Source: a bacterium (GTDB lineage Bacteria > Myxococcota_A > Bradymonadia > UBA7976 > UBA1532). From it: a stretch of 64,000 nucleotides of DNA. This document shows, piece after piece, positions 21,288 through 30,289 of the stretch. The notes beneath the pieces are model-generated. The model did not search any database. It was not told where the DNA came from and worked only from the letters and a program-made list of their open reading frames with translations. Every line of letters starts with the position of its first letter. Positions within the stretch are counted from its first letter, which is position 1. The stretch covers positions 134,413 to 198,412 of the forward strand of contig JAUHXC010000013.1 of assembly GCA_030427205.1 (NCBI GenBank), in the 5' to 3' direction. The translations under genes and the position numbers were made by a program.

Positions 21288-21677
21288 TCAGCGCGACGCG
21301 CGATGCCCCTTGCGGGCAGGCACCTTGACGACGGTGCGGCCCTTGCCGGGGACGTAGACGACGGCGCGGCCCTTGCGGGCGGGCACGTAGACCACCTTGC
21401 GCGCGGGGACATGCCGGACCTTGCGGGCGGGGATATGCCGGACCTTGCGGGCGGGGACATGCCGGACCTTGCGGGCGGGGACATGCCGGACCTTACGGGC
21501 GGGCACATGCCGGACCTTGCGGGCGGGCACATGCACGACCGTACGCGCGGGCACGTGTAGCGGGGCGGCTCGCGCCGGTTGGGTCGCGCTGACGGGCGCC
21601 GGGGCGGCCTGGGCGTCGGCGGTGAAGGCGATGGTGGTCGCGACGGCGGACAGGGCGATGAGCAGGGTGCGGAACAT
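21288..21677 (-). CDS. secreted basic octapeptide-repeat protein
   Basis: A 129-residue exported protein. A Sec signal peptide (MFRTLLIALSAVATTIAFTA, cleavage likely after AQA) is followed by a short linker. Then come eight tandem 8-residue units of consensus HVPARKVR (residues 41-104) and related basic repeats to the end (KGRTVVKVPARKGHRASR). The mature part is extremely basic, with alternating beta-type Val and Arg/Lys/His. Function is unknown; binding to polyanions such as DNA, polysaccharide or lipid A is inference. ATG 21677 is preceded by GAGAGGA. It lies between the Glu-Gly lipoprotein gene and the hydrolase gene, all on the minus strand but with gaps over 110 bases. Confidence 0.75.
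   Translation of the reverse strand: MFRTLLIALSAVATTIAFTADAQAAPAPVSATQPARAAPLHVPARTVVHVPARKVRHVPARKVRHVPARKVRHVPARKVRHIPARKVRHVPARKVVYVPARKGRAVVYVPGKGRTVVKVPARKGHRASR
21366..21557 (-). repeat. eight tandem 24-bp repeats
   Basis: Eight in-frame 24-bp units encoding the HVPARKVR octapeptide of the basic repeat protein. The central five are almost identical in DNA; the outer ones are diverged (VVHVPART and VVYVPARK types). Homogeneity in the centre suggests recent expansion by slippage or recombination. Confidence 0.9.
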
Positions 21678-21793
21678 GGGATCCTCTCTTTCGGATGGGT
21701 CGTCGATCGGGCCGAGCGGCTGTCGTCGGCTGATCGGTCTGACCCCGCGAATTCGGATCCGGTTTACGGGCGGGCGCGAGTCGCCGGCGCGGC

Positions 21794-22795
21794 CTACGCC
21801 GGGCCGTGGTCGGCGCGGTCGAGCCAGGCGGCGATCGGCGCGAAGACCTGCTCGGGCGCCAGTTCGCTGATGAAGAGATCGGCGTGCGCCATCGGCCGGC
21901 GGGCATCGCCCGCGTAGATCAGCGTGCGCGCCGGGTGGCGCATGGCGTCGTGGGCCGAGGCGGCGGTGGCTTCGGGCACGATGCCGTCGCCGGTTGCGAC
22001 CACGGTCAGCAGCGGCAGGTCGAGGCGGCCGACGTCGGTGGTCAGGTTGCGCCCGTCGAGCACCAGGTCGCCGCGGCGGATCCACTGCGCGATCTGGCGG
22101 TTGATGGTCGGCACCGGATCGTCGACGGTCTGCACCAGCGCGTCGGGTTCGCTCAGATCGCAGATGGCCGGGCTGAGATAGATCGACAGCAGCTGCGGCA
22201 TGCGCTCGACCACCGGCAGCACGCGGCGGGCGATACGGCGGGTGCCTTTGATCGGCACGGCGCTCCACAGGCGCGGCGCGACGGCGAGGGTCTTGACGAT
22301 CGGGTGCACCGCCGTCCAGCGCAGCGGCCCGCCGAGGTTGATCATGCGCGCGATGCGATGGGTGGGCCACCACGCGGCCTGGATGAACATATACGTCGCG
22401 CCCAGGCTGCAGCCGATGACGTCGACCCGCTCGGCGCTCACCGCGCTGTTGCGCCGCACACCTTCGATCGCCGCCGCGAGGTCGACGGTGCCCAGATCTT
22501 CCAGGCCGAAGCGGCGGCTGGCGCGGGCGCTGCGCACGCTCTGCCCTTGGGCCCGCAGCTCGACGCACCAGACCTCGAAGCCGGCCAGGGCCAGATACTC
22601 GGCGATGCCCGGCCCGTTGGGGTGATAGCCCAGGATGAAGGCGTTCATCGCGAAGCCGGGCACCATCACCACCGGGCGCCGGCCGGCATCGAGCCGATCG
22701 GGCGCCCAGCGGCGATGCAGGGCCAGCCGCCAGCCGTCCCCGTTGTCGACATAGTGGGTCCGTTGCTCGACCCCGCTCGTCCTGCGGTGGCTCAT
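21794..22795 (-). CDS. alpha/beta hydrolase
   Basis: A 333-residue alpha/beta-hydrolase fold protein. An oxyanion segment VVMVPGFAMNAF near residue 45 is followed by the nucleophile elbow VIGCSLGATYM (GCSLG, Ser at its centre), the acid in VATGDGIVP and the histidine in PMAHADLFIS. The order matches the lipase/esterase and PHA-synthase-related hydrolases. The length, and the lack of a signal peptide, suggest a cytoplasmic enzyme. The start lies 7 bases after the stop of the MscS gene and uses a GGAGAG site inside that gene's end, so the two form an operon. Substrate unknown; a lipid or ester is plausible. Confidence 0.8.
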   Translation of the reverse strand: MSHRRTSGVEQRTHYVDNGDGWRLALHRRWAPDRLDAGRRPVVMVPGFAMNAFILGYHPNGPGIAEYLALAGFEVWCVELRAQGQSVRSARASRRFGLEDLGTVDLAAAIEGVRRNSAVSAERVDVIGCSLGATYMFIQAAWWPTHRIARMINLGGPLRWTAVHPIVKTLAVAPRLWSAVPIKGTRRIARRVLPVVERMPQLLSIYLSPAICDLSEPDALVQTVDDPVPTINRQIAQWIRRGDLVLDGRNLTTDVGRLDLPLLTVVATGDGIVPEATAASAHDAMRHPARTLIYAGDARRPMAHADLFISELAPEQVFAPIAAWLDRADHGPA

Positions 22796-22801
22796 CGGCG
22801 C

Positions 22802-24520
22802 CTACTCTCCGTCCGCGCTGCCGCGCTGGCCGATGGTATCCGGGAAGAAGCCGTGGGTCAGCCGGCGGCCGGTCACGTCGATCTCTCCGTCGGGGCCGAA
22901 GGCGCGCACGCTGGCCACCAGCGCCTCTTCGTCGGGCGCCGTGGGCACCCGGCGGTCGGTGGCCTCGGCCTGGGTCTCGATGTGCAGCGTACGGGTGGGG
23001 AAGGCGAAGTCGACGCCGATGTCTTCCGCGAGCCGCTTGAAGGCGATGAGCAGCTGGTGCTTGCCGGCCAGCTCGTCGCTCCAGGTGGTGCTGGTGAAGA
23101 AGGTGTAGACCATGACCTCCAGCGCCGAGTCGGCGAAGTTGACCAGGTGCACCTCGTAGTAGTCCTTTCGGGTCTCGGGGTGGGCCGCGATGATGGCCCG
23201 CACACCCTCGACGAAGGCTTCGAGCTGCTCGGTGGTCGTGTGATAGCCCACGCCGAGCCGGATGCTGAACCGCCGATACTCCCGGCGGCTGAAGTTCTCG
23301 ATGGTCGCCGTCGCCAGCATCGAGTTGGGCACCGAGACCACGCTGCTCGAGAACGTGCGCACCCGGGTCGAGCGCAGGCCGATCTCCATCACCGTGCCCT
23401 CGACGCCCGCCGCCTTGATCCAGTCGCCGACGTAGAACGGCGCGTCGATGAAGATGGTGAACGAGCCGAAGAGGTTGGCGGCGGTGTCCTTGGCGGCCAG
23501 CGCGAGGGCGAGGCCGCCGATGCCCAGACCGGCGAGCAGGCTGGTGACGTCGATGCTGAGGTTCTGCAGCACGAAGACGAGGCCGATGCCGACGACGATG
23601 ACCCGCAGCGTCTTGCGGACGAGCACCACCAGCTGGTCGTCCATCTTGGTATCGGTCTGCGCCGCGCGGTTGGCGAGGAAGACCGCCACCAGATCGACCA
23701 GCCGATAGCCGAGCAGCGCCGCCGAGCCCGCCGCGATGACCCGCCCGCCGCCCGCCAGGATGCGCGCGAGGCCGATGGTCAGCCGCAGCTCGGGCAGCAG
23801 CATGATGAACAGCCCGGCCCCCACCAGCCAGCCCAGCGGGCCGCCGAGGTGGGTCAGCAGCTTCTCCGGCGGCACGATGCCCATGCGCTGCAGCACCCGC
23901 GCGAGGCGCTGGATGAAGATGGCCTTGACCATCCACGACAGCAGCAGCGCCAGCAGCAGGAACAGCACGATGCCGGCCAGCTGCCAGATCGCGAAGCCCA
24001 TCACCTGGGTGCGGAAGATGGGCGGCAGGGTGGCGACCAGCGCCTCGGTGAAGGTGGAGAACGTCTGCTCGTGCAGCGCCGGGATGCGCTCGACGACCGC
24101 CCGCGGGAAGAGCCACTGATCGCCGATCTTGTGCAGGGTGACCTCGTCGAAGGTCGGCGTCAGCGGGACGCGGGTCTCGCCCTCGGCGGTCTCGAAGTCG
24201 GCCTTGGCCGGCAGCAGATCGTATTCGACGAAGTGGCCGCGCGCGTCGAGCACCGCCTTGAGGTTCTTCGCCCGGCGGATGAGCACGTCCCGCTGCAGCT
24301 TGGGCCCGCCCTGGAAGCAGCGCACGGCTTTCTTGGGGAAGTACGTATCGGGCTGCAGGTTGTCGAGGAAGGTCTGGGCCGCCGCGCGCGGGCTGTGGCA
24401 CGGGCCCTCGGCGCTCTTGTCGGCGGCCGCGCCGTCCTGGGCTGCGGCCGGTCCGCCCGCCAGCAACGGGCCGGCGACCAGGCAGACGTGGATCAGGGCG
24501 AGGGGCAGCAGACGGCGCAT
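22802..24520 (-). CDS. MscS-family mechanosensitive channel
   Basis: A 572-residue membrane protein. A signal peptide (LLPLALIHVCLVAGPLLAG) precedes a periplasmic-type domain of about 150 residues, several transmembrane helices, and the MscS pore and beta domain. The pore helix region DVTSLLAGLGIGGLALALAA is followed by FGSFTIFIDAPFYVGDWI and VSVPNSMLATATIENFSRRE, classic MscS signatures. It probably opens under membrane tension during osmotic downshock. GGAGG lies 5 bases before ATG 24520. It precedes the hydrolase gene in the same transcript and is divergent from the VIT/VWA gene. Confidence 0.92.
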   Translation of the reverse strand: MRRLLPLALIHVCLVAGPLLAGGPAAAQDGAAADKSAEGPCHSPRAAAQTFLDNLQPDTYFPKKAVRCFQGGPKLQRDVLIRRAKNLKAVLDARGHFVEYDLLPAKADFETAEGETRVPLTPTFDEVTLHKIGDQWLFPRAVVERIPALHEQTFSTFTEALVATLPPIFRTQVMGFAIWQLAGIVLFLLLALLLSWMVKAIFIQRLARVLQRMGIVPPEKLLTHLGGPLGWLVGAGLFIMLLPELRLTIGLARILAGGGRVIAAGSAALLGYRLVDLVAVFLANRAAQTDTKMDDQLVVLVRKTLRVIVVGIGLVFVLQNLSIDVTSLLAGLGIGGLALALAAKDTAANLFGSFTIFIDAPFYVGDWIKAAGVEGTVMEIGLRSTRVRTFSSSVVSVPNSMLATATIENFSRREYRRFSIRLGVGYHTTTEQLEAFVEGVRAIIAAHPETRKDYYEVHLVNFADSALEVMVYTFFTSTTWSDELAGKHQLLIAFKRLAEDIGVDFAFPTRTLHIETQAEATDRRVPTAPDEEALVASVRAFGPDGEIDVTGRRLTHGFFPDTIGQRGSADGE

Positions 24521-24708
24521 GCGGGCCTCCGGCGGATCGGGGGAACGGACGGCGCGCGTTTACCAGGGCCCGGGCCGATTGTCGAGCGCTGCGGGCGCCG
24601 GCCGCGGGTCGCAGCGATGCCCGTCGAGGATATTTGGGGCCGCATCAGATCCAATGCTGCCCGCCGACGTAGGGCTGTGGCACTCTCGCTTCGAGGAGGA
24701 ACCCCATC

Positions 24709-27700
24709 ATGCCCACCACGCGCTTTTCGCTGCTGCTGGCGGCGTGTGCCCTCGCGCTCACCGCGTCGACGGCGCTCGCCCAGAACCCACCCAAGATCGC
24801 CACCGGACCGGTCGAGGCGCCGTTCAGCCTGACCGCGGCCGACGGCACCGGGCTGGCGCTCGTCGGGCTCGACGCCCGCGCGGTCATCGACGGCCCGCTC
24901 GCCTTCACCGAGCTGCGGCTGGTCTTCGAGAACCCCAACAACCGCACGATCGAAGGGCACTTCAAGGTCACCATGCCCGACGATGCGGCGATCTCGCGTT
25001 TCGCGATGAAGATCCGCGGGTCGTGGATGGAGGGCGAGGTCGTCGAGAAGCAGGCCGCGCGGCGGGCCTACGAAGACGCGCTGCATCGGCGCCAGGATCC
25101 GGCGCTGCTCGAGCAGGACGGGGGCAATATCTTCCGGGCGCGGGTCTTCCCGATCCAGGGGCGCGAGCGCAAGGAGCTCATCATCGCGTGGTCTCACGAG
25201 CTGACGGCGGCCGGCGAGGCCTACCGCCTGCCGCTGGCCGGGCTGCCGTCGATCGAGTCGCTCAAGCTCACCGCGCTGACCTCGGCGGCGGCGAGCGGCG
25301 GGCCCAAGACCTCCCTCGGCGGACAGAACAGCCGCTACCAGATCACCACCGTCGAGAAGCAGAACTTCACCCCCGATCAGGACTGGGTGATCTTCGGCGG
25401 TCAGATCCCGGCCGCCGGCGACGCGCTGCGCAACGGCGAGCTGGCCGTCGTGCGGTTCACCGCGCCCGCCTCGGCCGGCGATACCGCGCTGCCCGGCGCG
25501 GTCGTGCTCTTCGATACTTCGGCCTCGCGGGCCATCGGCTTCGATGCCCGCCTCGAGGCGCTGCAGGCCCTCATCGCGAAGCTGCCCGAGGCCGGCGTGC
25601 AGGCGGTCACCGTCATCGCCTTCGACCAGTTCAGCGAGCGGATCTACGAGGGCCCCCCTGCCGGCTTCGGCAAGAAGCACATCGACCGCCTCGCCGAGCG
25701 CGGCGCCCTCGGGGCCAGCAGCTTGCAGGCCGGGCTCGAAGCGGCGGCCTTCACCGAAGGGGCCGGGCGGCGGCTGATCATCATCGGCGACGGGGTCGTC
25801 ACCGCCGGCGAGACCGAGCGCGACGCGCTCAAGACCATGGCCGCGGGGCTGATGGGGCGGGGCATCGCCCGGATAGACGCGATCGTCGATACGTCGGCCC
25901 GCGACGGCGCGCTGCTCGAACAGCTCGTGACCGCCGACGGGCTGCAGCCGGGCAAGGTCATCGAGGGTCGGGCGCCGCTCGCCGACCAGATCACCCGCCT
26001 GCGCAAGGCGGCGCTGCCCGATGTCTCGCTCGCGGTGGACGGCGCCAAGTGGGTCTGGCCCGATCGGGTGCGCGGCCTGCAGGGCGGCGACGCGGTCGTG
26101 GCCTTCGTCGAGTTGCCGGCCGGCGCGCCCTTGGCCGTGCGCCTGTCGGGCGGGGTGAACCAGGTGGTGCAGCCGACGATCCGCGAGGCCGAGCTGCCGC
26201 TGCTCGAGCGGGCCTGGGTCAAGGCGCGCATCGAGCGGCTGGAGAACCTGCGCGCCAAGAGCGATCCCGACCTCAAGGAAGCCCTCAAGCAGCAGATCGT
26301 CACCCTGTCGACCCGGCACCGGGTGCTGTCGACGTACACCGCGCTGGTGGTGCTCGAGACGGAGAACGACTACCGGCGGTTCGGCATCGACCGCAAGGCG
26401 CTGGCCGACATCCTCACGGTGGGCCCGACGGGGCTCGAGGTGATGCAGCGTAAGGGGCAGGCGGTGGCGATCGCGCCGCCGCCGCCGCCGCCGCGCCCGG
26501 TTCGTCGGGCCGAAGAGCGCGAGCGCAACGACGTTCGAGCCAAGCGGCGCGCCCGCTCGCGGGGTGATGCGCTGGCCGCCGCGCCGGCCGCCGAGGTGGC
26601 GCTCGACGCGCTCGACGACGGCGAGGCCGACGAGGCCAGCGGCGCTGCGCCCATGGGCGGGGCCGACGGCTTCGCCGCGGGTGGCGCCGCGCCCGGGACG
26701 GCCACCGCGGCCCCGGCGGACGCGCCGCCGCCCCCGCCCGCCGCGCCCATGCGCGAGATGGTCGCCGAGGAGGCCGAGGCGCCGATGGAGATGGCCAAGT
26801 CCGAAGCAGCGCCCGAGCCGGCCCGGACCCGGCGGCCGAGCGCCCGGCCCCGACCGCGCCCCGTGCCCACCGACGACGCGCGCCCCGACCCGTTCCCCGC
26901 CCGCCGGCCGCCGGTGCAGGTGGCCCAGCCCACCGGTGAGAGCCAGGGGCGCCGCGAGCTGCGCGAGATCGAGAAGGGCCGCCCGGCGCTGACCGGCGAG
27001 ATGGCCGGGATCGACAAAGATCTCGCCCGGGGTAAGGTCAAGCGGGCGCTGAAGGCGGCCAAGGCGTGGCGCGCGAAGGACGCCACCGATCTGTTGGCCC
27101 TCGTGGCGCTCGGTCGCAGCCACGCCATGGCAGGCAACGGCATCGAGGCCGCGCGCGCGTTCGGCAGCGTCATCGACCTCTATCCCTCGCGGGCCGACAT
27201 GCGTCGGTTCGCCGGCAACTGGCTCGAGCGCCTGGGTCGAGTCGGCCTCGAGATGGCCGCCGACACCTACCGCAAAGCCCTGGCGCAGCGGCCCGATCAC
27301 CCGTCGATCTACCACCTGCTTGGGATGACCCTGGCCCGGCTGGGGCAGTACGACGCCGCGCTGAAGGTCGTGCTCGACGGCATCGGCGCCCGCCGGGTCA
27401 ACGGCCGCTTCGCCCAGGTGGAGCGTATCCTCGCCGAAGACGCCCAGATCATCGCTGCGGTCTGGGCCGCCGCCGAGCCGGCCCGACGCGACGAGATCGA
27501 GGCCCGGCTGCAGCCGCGCAACCTGCGCATCGACGACCGCGCGACGACCCGCTTCGTGCTGACCTGGGAGACCGACGCCAACGACGTGGACTTCCACATC
27601 TTCGACAAGCAGTACAACCACGCCTTCTACAGCCGGCGTGGGCTGGCCTCCGGCGGCGAACTCTACGCCGACATCACCACCGGCTACGGGCCGGAGTGCT

Positions 27701-27939
27701 TCACCATCTTCGACGCCAACGCCTTCCCCTATCGGCTCAAGGCCCACTACTACAGCCGCGGGCCCATGGGCCACGGGGCGGGCAAGGTGCAGATCATCCG
27801 CCACGACGGCAAGGGCGGGCTGGGCATCGAAGACCGCCCCTTCGTGATCATGCAGGACGGGGCCTATGTCGACCTGGGCAAGGTGACCGGCAAGAACGCG
27901 AAGCCGAGCAAGCCGGGCACGGTGCAGATCGCGAAGTGA
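24709..27939 (+). CDS. secreted VIT/VWA protein with TPRs and a DUF2135-like C-terminus
   Basis: A 1076-residue exported protein. After a signal peptide (cleavage near STALAQ) comes a VIT domain (about residues 25-160, including RRAYEDALHR). A von Willebrand A domain follows, with the metal-site motif DTSAS (Asp269, Ser271, Ser273). Then there is a long Ala/Pro/Arg-rich disordered stretch (about 585-745), TPR-like helices (about 780-900), and a C-terminal domain with VDFHIFDKQ and ITTGYGPECF that resembles DUF2135/YfaP. VIT plus VWA resembles inter-alpha-trypsin inhibitor heavy chains and marks protein-binding surface factors. ATG 24709 follows GAGGAGGA. Transcribed divergently from mscS. Confidence 0.85.
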   Translation: MPTTRFSLLLAACALALTASTALAQNPPKIATGPVEAPFSLTAADGTGLALVGLDARAVIDGPLAFTELRLVFENPNNRTIEGHFKVTMPDDAAISRFAMKIRGSWMEGEVVEKQAARRAYEDALHRRQDPALLEQDGGNIFRARVFPIQGRERKELIIAWSHELTAAGEAYRLPLAGLPSIESLKLTALTSAAASGGPKTSLGGQNSRYQITTVEKQNFTPDQDWVIFGGQIPAAGDALRNGELAVVRFTAPASAGDTALPGAVVLFDTSASRAIGFDARLEALQALIAKLPEAGVQAVTVIAFDQFSERIYEGPPAGFGKKHIDRLAERGALGASSLQAGLEAAAFTEGAGRRLIIIGDGVVTAGETERDALKTMAAGLMGRGIARIDAIVDTSARDGALLEQLVTADGLQPGKVIEGRAPLADQITRLRKAALPDVSLAVDGAKWVWPDRVRGLQGGDAVVAFVELPAGAPLAVRLSGGVNQVVQPTIREAELPLLERAWVKARIERLENLRAKSDPDLKEALKQQIVTLSTRHRVLSTYTALVVLETENDYRRFGIDRKALADILTVGPTGLEVMQRKGQAVAIAPPPPPPRPVRRAEERERNDVRAKRRARSRGDALAAAPAAEVALDALDDGEADEASGAAPMGGADGFAAGGAAPGTATAAPADAPPPPPAAPMREMVAEEAEAPMEMAKSEAAPEPARTRRPSARPRPRPVPTDDARPDPFPARRPPVQVAQPTGESQGRRELREIEKGRPALTGEMAGIDKDLARGKVKRALKAAKAWRAKDATDLLALVALGRSHAMAGNGIEAARAFGSVIDLYPSRADMRRFAGNWLERLGRVGLEMAADTYRKALAQRPDHPSIYHLLGMTLARLGQYDAALKVVLDGIGARRVNGRFAQVERILAEDAQIIAAVWAAAEPARRDEIEARLQPRNLRIDDRATTRFVLTWETDANDVDFHIFDKQYNHAFYSRRGLASGGELYADITTGYGPECFTIFDANAFPYRLKAHYYSRGPMGHGAGKVQIIRHDGKGGLGIEDRPFVIMQDGAYVDLGKVTGKNAKPSKPGTVQIAK

Positions 27940-27950
27940 GCGCGCCTGCG

Positions 27951-27974
27951 GCCGGCGTCCGGTCGGCCGGCTTT
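27951..27974 (+). terminator. terminator-like hairpin after the VIT/VWA gene
   Basis: GCCGGC (27951-27956) pairs with GCCGGC (27966-27971) over nine bases and is followed by TTTACTT. It sits 12 bases after the stop codon and before modA. It is the only candidate in the window with a recognisable T-rich tail, though a short one. Confidence 0.4.
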
Positions 27975-28005
27975 ACTTCGCCGGAGTTCGGCATTACACG
28001 GGTGC

Positions 28006-28788
28006 ATGCCGCCGGCCCGCCTCCTGCTCCAGGCTCTCGTCGTCGCCGCGCTCGTCGGAACGGCGGCCGCCGGCTGTGAGCGGAGCGCCTCATCCGAGCG
28101 GCGGCCGCTGGTCGTCTTCGCGGCGGCCTCGCTCACCGACGCCTTCCAAGAGTTCGAAGCAGCATTCGAAGCCCGCCATCCTGCGCTCGACGTCCAGCTG
28201 ACCTTCGGCGGCAGCCAGGCGCTGCGGCTGCAGATCGAGCAAGGCGCCCCGGCGCACGTCTTCGCGTCGGCGAACCTCGATCACATCGACGCGCTGGTGG
28301 CCGCCGGACATGTGCGGCGCGTGCGCCCGCTCACCCACAATCGACTCGTCGTCGCCGTGCCCGCCGACAACCCGGCTGCCTTGCGTACGTTCGCCGACCT
28401 GCCGCGGGCGCAGCGGCTGGTGGTCGGCGCCGCGGCGGTCCCGGTGGGGCGCTACACCGCCGCGATGCTCGACCGCGCGGCCGCGGACCCGGGGCATGGC
28501 GCCGACTTCGTGCGCGCGGTGCGCGAGCGCATCGTCTCCGAGGAGAACAACGTGCGCCTCGCCCGAGCCAAGGTCGAGCTGGGCGAGGCCGACGCCGCGA
28601 TCCTCTACCGCAGTGACGTCGTGAACGCCGCGCGGATCACCGCCGTGCCGATCCCCCCGGCGCTCGACGTGCCGGTGGCCTACGGGATCGGCGCGATCGG
28701 CGCCGATCCGGGCGCCGAGGCGTGGATCACGTTCGCGCTCGGGCCCGAAGGGCAGCGCCTGCTCGAACGCCACGGGTTCGGCCGATGA
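28006..28788 (+). CDS. modA: molybdate ABC transporter substrate-binding lipoprotein
   Basis: Captures molybdate (or tungstate) for the ModBC importer. The 260-residue protein has a lipoprotein signal peptide (TAAAGC, Cys24) and then the ModA start LVVFAAASLTDAFQEF. Oxyanion-binding elements FGGSQALRLQIEQGAPAHVF follow, with DAAILYRSDV later. Lipid anchoring is less common than a free periplasmic ModA in Gram-negatives. The stop overlaps modB by ATGA, so the three genes form one unit. No Mo-sensing operator is obvious in the 66 bases upstream. Confidence 0.93.
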   Translation: MPPARLLLQALVVAALVGTAAAGCERSASSERRPLVVFAAASLTDAFQEFEAAFEARHPALDVQLTFGGSQALRLQIEQGAPAHVFASANLDHIDALVAAGHVRRVRPLTHNRLVVAVPADNPAALRTFADLPRAQRLVVGAAAVPVGRYTAAMLDRAAADPGHGADFVRAVRERIVSEENNVRLARAKVELGEADAAILYRSDVVNAARITAVPIPPALDVPVAYGIGAIGADPGAEAWITFALGPEGQRLLERHGFGR

Positions 28789-29567
28789 CGCCCGGTCGTC
28801 TCGCAGGCGGCATCGCCGGCGGCGCCCTTGTGGCGGTGCTGGCCTTGCCCGTGATCGCGCTGGCCCTGTCGACGACGCCCGATGCCATCGCCGCCGGGCT
28901 CGCCAGTCCGCTCTTCGGCCCGGCGCTCGCGCTCAGCTTGCGGACGACGCTCGTCAGCCTGGGCATCATCGTCCTGTGCGGGACGCCGCTGGCGTGGTGG
29001 CTCGCGACCACGCCTCGCCGCTGGGGCCGCGCGGTCGAAGTGGTCGTCGAGCTGCCCATCGTGATGCCGCCCGCGGTCATCGGGGTCGCGCTGCTCTACG
29101 CGTTCGGTCGGCGGGGCCTCTTCGGCCCGGCGTTGAGCGAGGCGGGCATCTCGCTGCCGTTCACCGAGGCCGCGGTGGTCGTCGCCCAGGTGGTCGTCGC
29201 CGCGCCGTTCTTCGTGCAGGCCGCGGCCAACGCCTTCCGCGAGATCGACCCCGACCTGCTCGTCGTCGCCCGCACCCTCGGCGCCTCGCCCGCCGGCGCC
29301 TTCATGCGGGTCGCCGTGCCCGTGGCCATGCCCGGGCTGGCCGTCGGCGCGTCGCTGGCCTGGGCCCGCGCCTTGGGAGAGTTCGGCGCGACGCTGCTCT
29401 TCGCCGGCAACCTCGGCGGCCGCACGCGCACCATGCCGCTGGCGATATTCACCGCGCTCGAGCGGGATGTGCGGGTGGCGCTGGTCTTCGCGCTGGTGCT
29501 GGCCGCAGTCGCCGCCGCGCTGCTGCTCGGGCTGCGGCTGCTCGGCCGTCGACGGGTTGGCCCATGA
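28785..29567 (+). CDS. modB: molybdate ABC transporter permease
   Basis: The membrane subunit of the molybdate importer, 260 residues with about six transmembrane helices. The cytoplasmic EAA-type loop that contacts ModC is visible (REIDPDLLVVARTLGASPAGAF), followed by VAVPVAMPGLAVGASLAWARALGE and the family's GEFGATLLFAGN. ATG 28785 overlaps the modA stop and the end overlaps the modC start, both ATGA. Longer in-frame starts lie within modA and are not needed. Confidence 0.93.
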   Translation: MTPGRLAGGIAGGALVAVLALPVIALALSTTPDAIAAGLASPLFGPALALSLRTTLVSLGIIVLCGTPLAWWLATTPRRWGRAVEVVVELPIVMPPAVIGVALLYAFGRRGLFGPALSEAGISLPFTEAAVVVAQVVVAAPFFVQAAANAFREIDPDLLVVARTLGASPAGAFMRVAVPVAMPGLAVGASLAWARALGEFGATLLFAGNLGGRTRTMPLAIFTALERDVRVALVFALVLAAVAAALLLGLRLLGRRRVGP

Positions 29568-30268
29568 GCCTCGTGGTTCGGATCACGGCGCCGATGGGTG
29601 CGGAGACCCTCGATGTGGCCTTCGAGGCGCCCGCGGGCCCGCTGGCGATCATCGGGCCCAACGGCAGCGGCAAGACGACGCTGCTGCGCGCGCTGGTCGG
29701 CGCGGTGAAGCCCCGTGCGGGCCGGATCGAAGCCGACGGAGACGTGCTCTTCGACGCCGACGCGGGCGTCGATCGTCCGATCGAGCAGCGGCGGGTGGCC
29801 TATGTGCCCCAAGGCTATGGGCTCTTTCCCCACCTGAGCGTCCTCGACAACGTCGCCTTCGGGCTCGACGGCGGCCGCGACGAGCGCCGCGTGCGGGCCC
29901 GGGCCATGCTCGATACCTTCGACTGCGGACACCTCGCCGCCAGGCGCCCGCGGCGGCTCAGCGGCGGTGAGCAGCAGCGGGTCGCGCTCGCCCGGGCGCT
30001 GGTGACCGAGCCCCGCCTGCTGCTGCTCGACGAGCCGCTCTCGGCGCTGGACGCCAGCGTACGTCGCGTGGTCCGCGCCCTGCTCGCCGAACGGCTGCGG
30101 GCGCTGGGGCGGCCGTCGATCGTCGTGACCCACGACGTGCGCGACGTCGCCGCGCTCGACGCGCCGGTGTGCGTGCTCGACGGCGGGCGGGTGATTCAGC
30201 GCGGCCCGCTCGCGGCGCTGCGGGCGGCCCCGGCCAACGCCTTCGTCGCCGAGTTCGTCGGCGTCTGA
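29564..30268 (+). CDS. modC: molybdate ABC transporter ATPase
   Basis: The 234-residue nucleotide-binding subunit. Walker A GPNGSGKTT (residues 31-39), Q-loop in VAYVPQGYGLFPHL, ABC signature RRLSGGEQQR, Walker B LLLLDEPLSALD and the switch histidine in IVVTHD are all present. It ends soon after the ATPase core and lacks the C-terminal TOBE/MOBE molybdate-binding domain of the typical 350-residue ModC, so feedback by molybdate through this subunit is unlikely. Start ATG 29564 overlaps modB. The next gene converges after 21 bases. Confidence 0.9.
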   Translation: MSLVVRITAPMGAETLDVAFEAPAGPLAIIGPNGSGKTTLLRALVGAVKPRAGRIEADGDVLFDADAGVDRPIEQRRVAYVPQGYGLFPHLSVLDNVAFGLDGGRDERRVRARAMLDTFDCGHLAARRPRRLSGGEQQRVALARALVTEPRLLLLDEPLSALDASVRRVVRALLAERLRALGRPSIVVTHDVRDVAALDAPVCVLDGGRVIQRGPLAALRAAPANAFVAEFVGV

Positions 30269-30289
30269 CCGCCCGCCGACCCCGCGCGA

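Noticed and set aside
21366..21557. Regular 24-bp repeats resembling a short CRISPR array
   Set aside because: Repeats are contiguous without spacers and encode an in-frame octapeptide; no cas genes are nearby.
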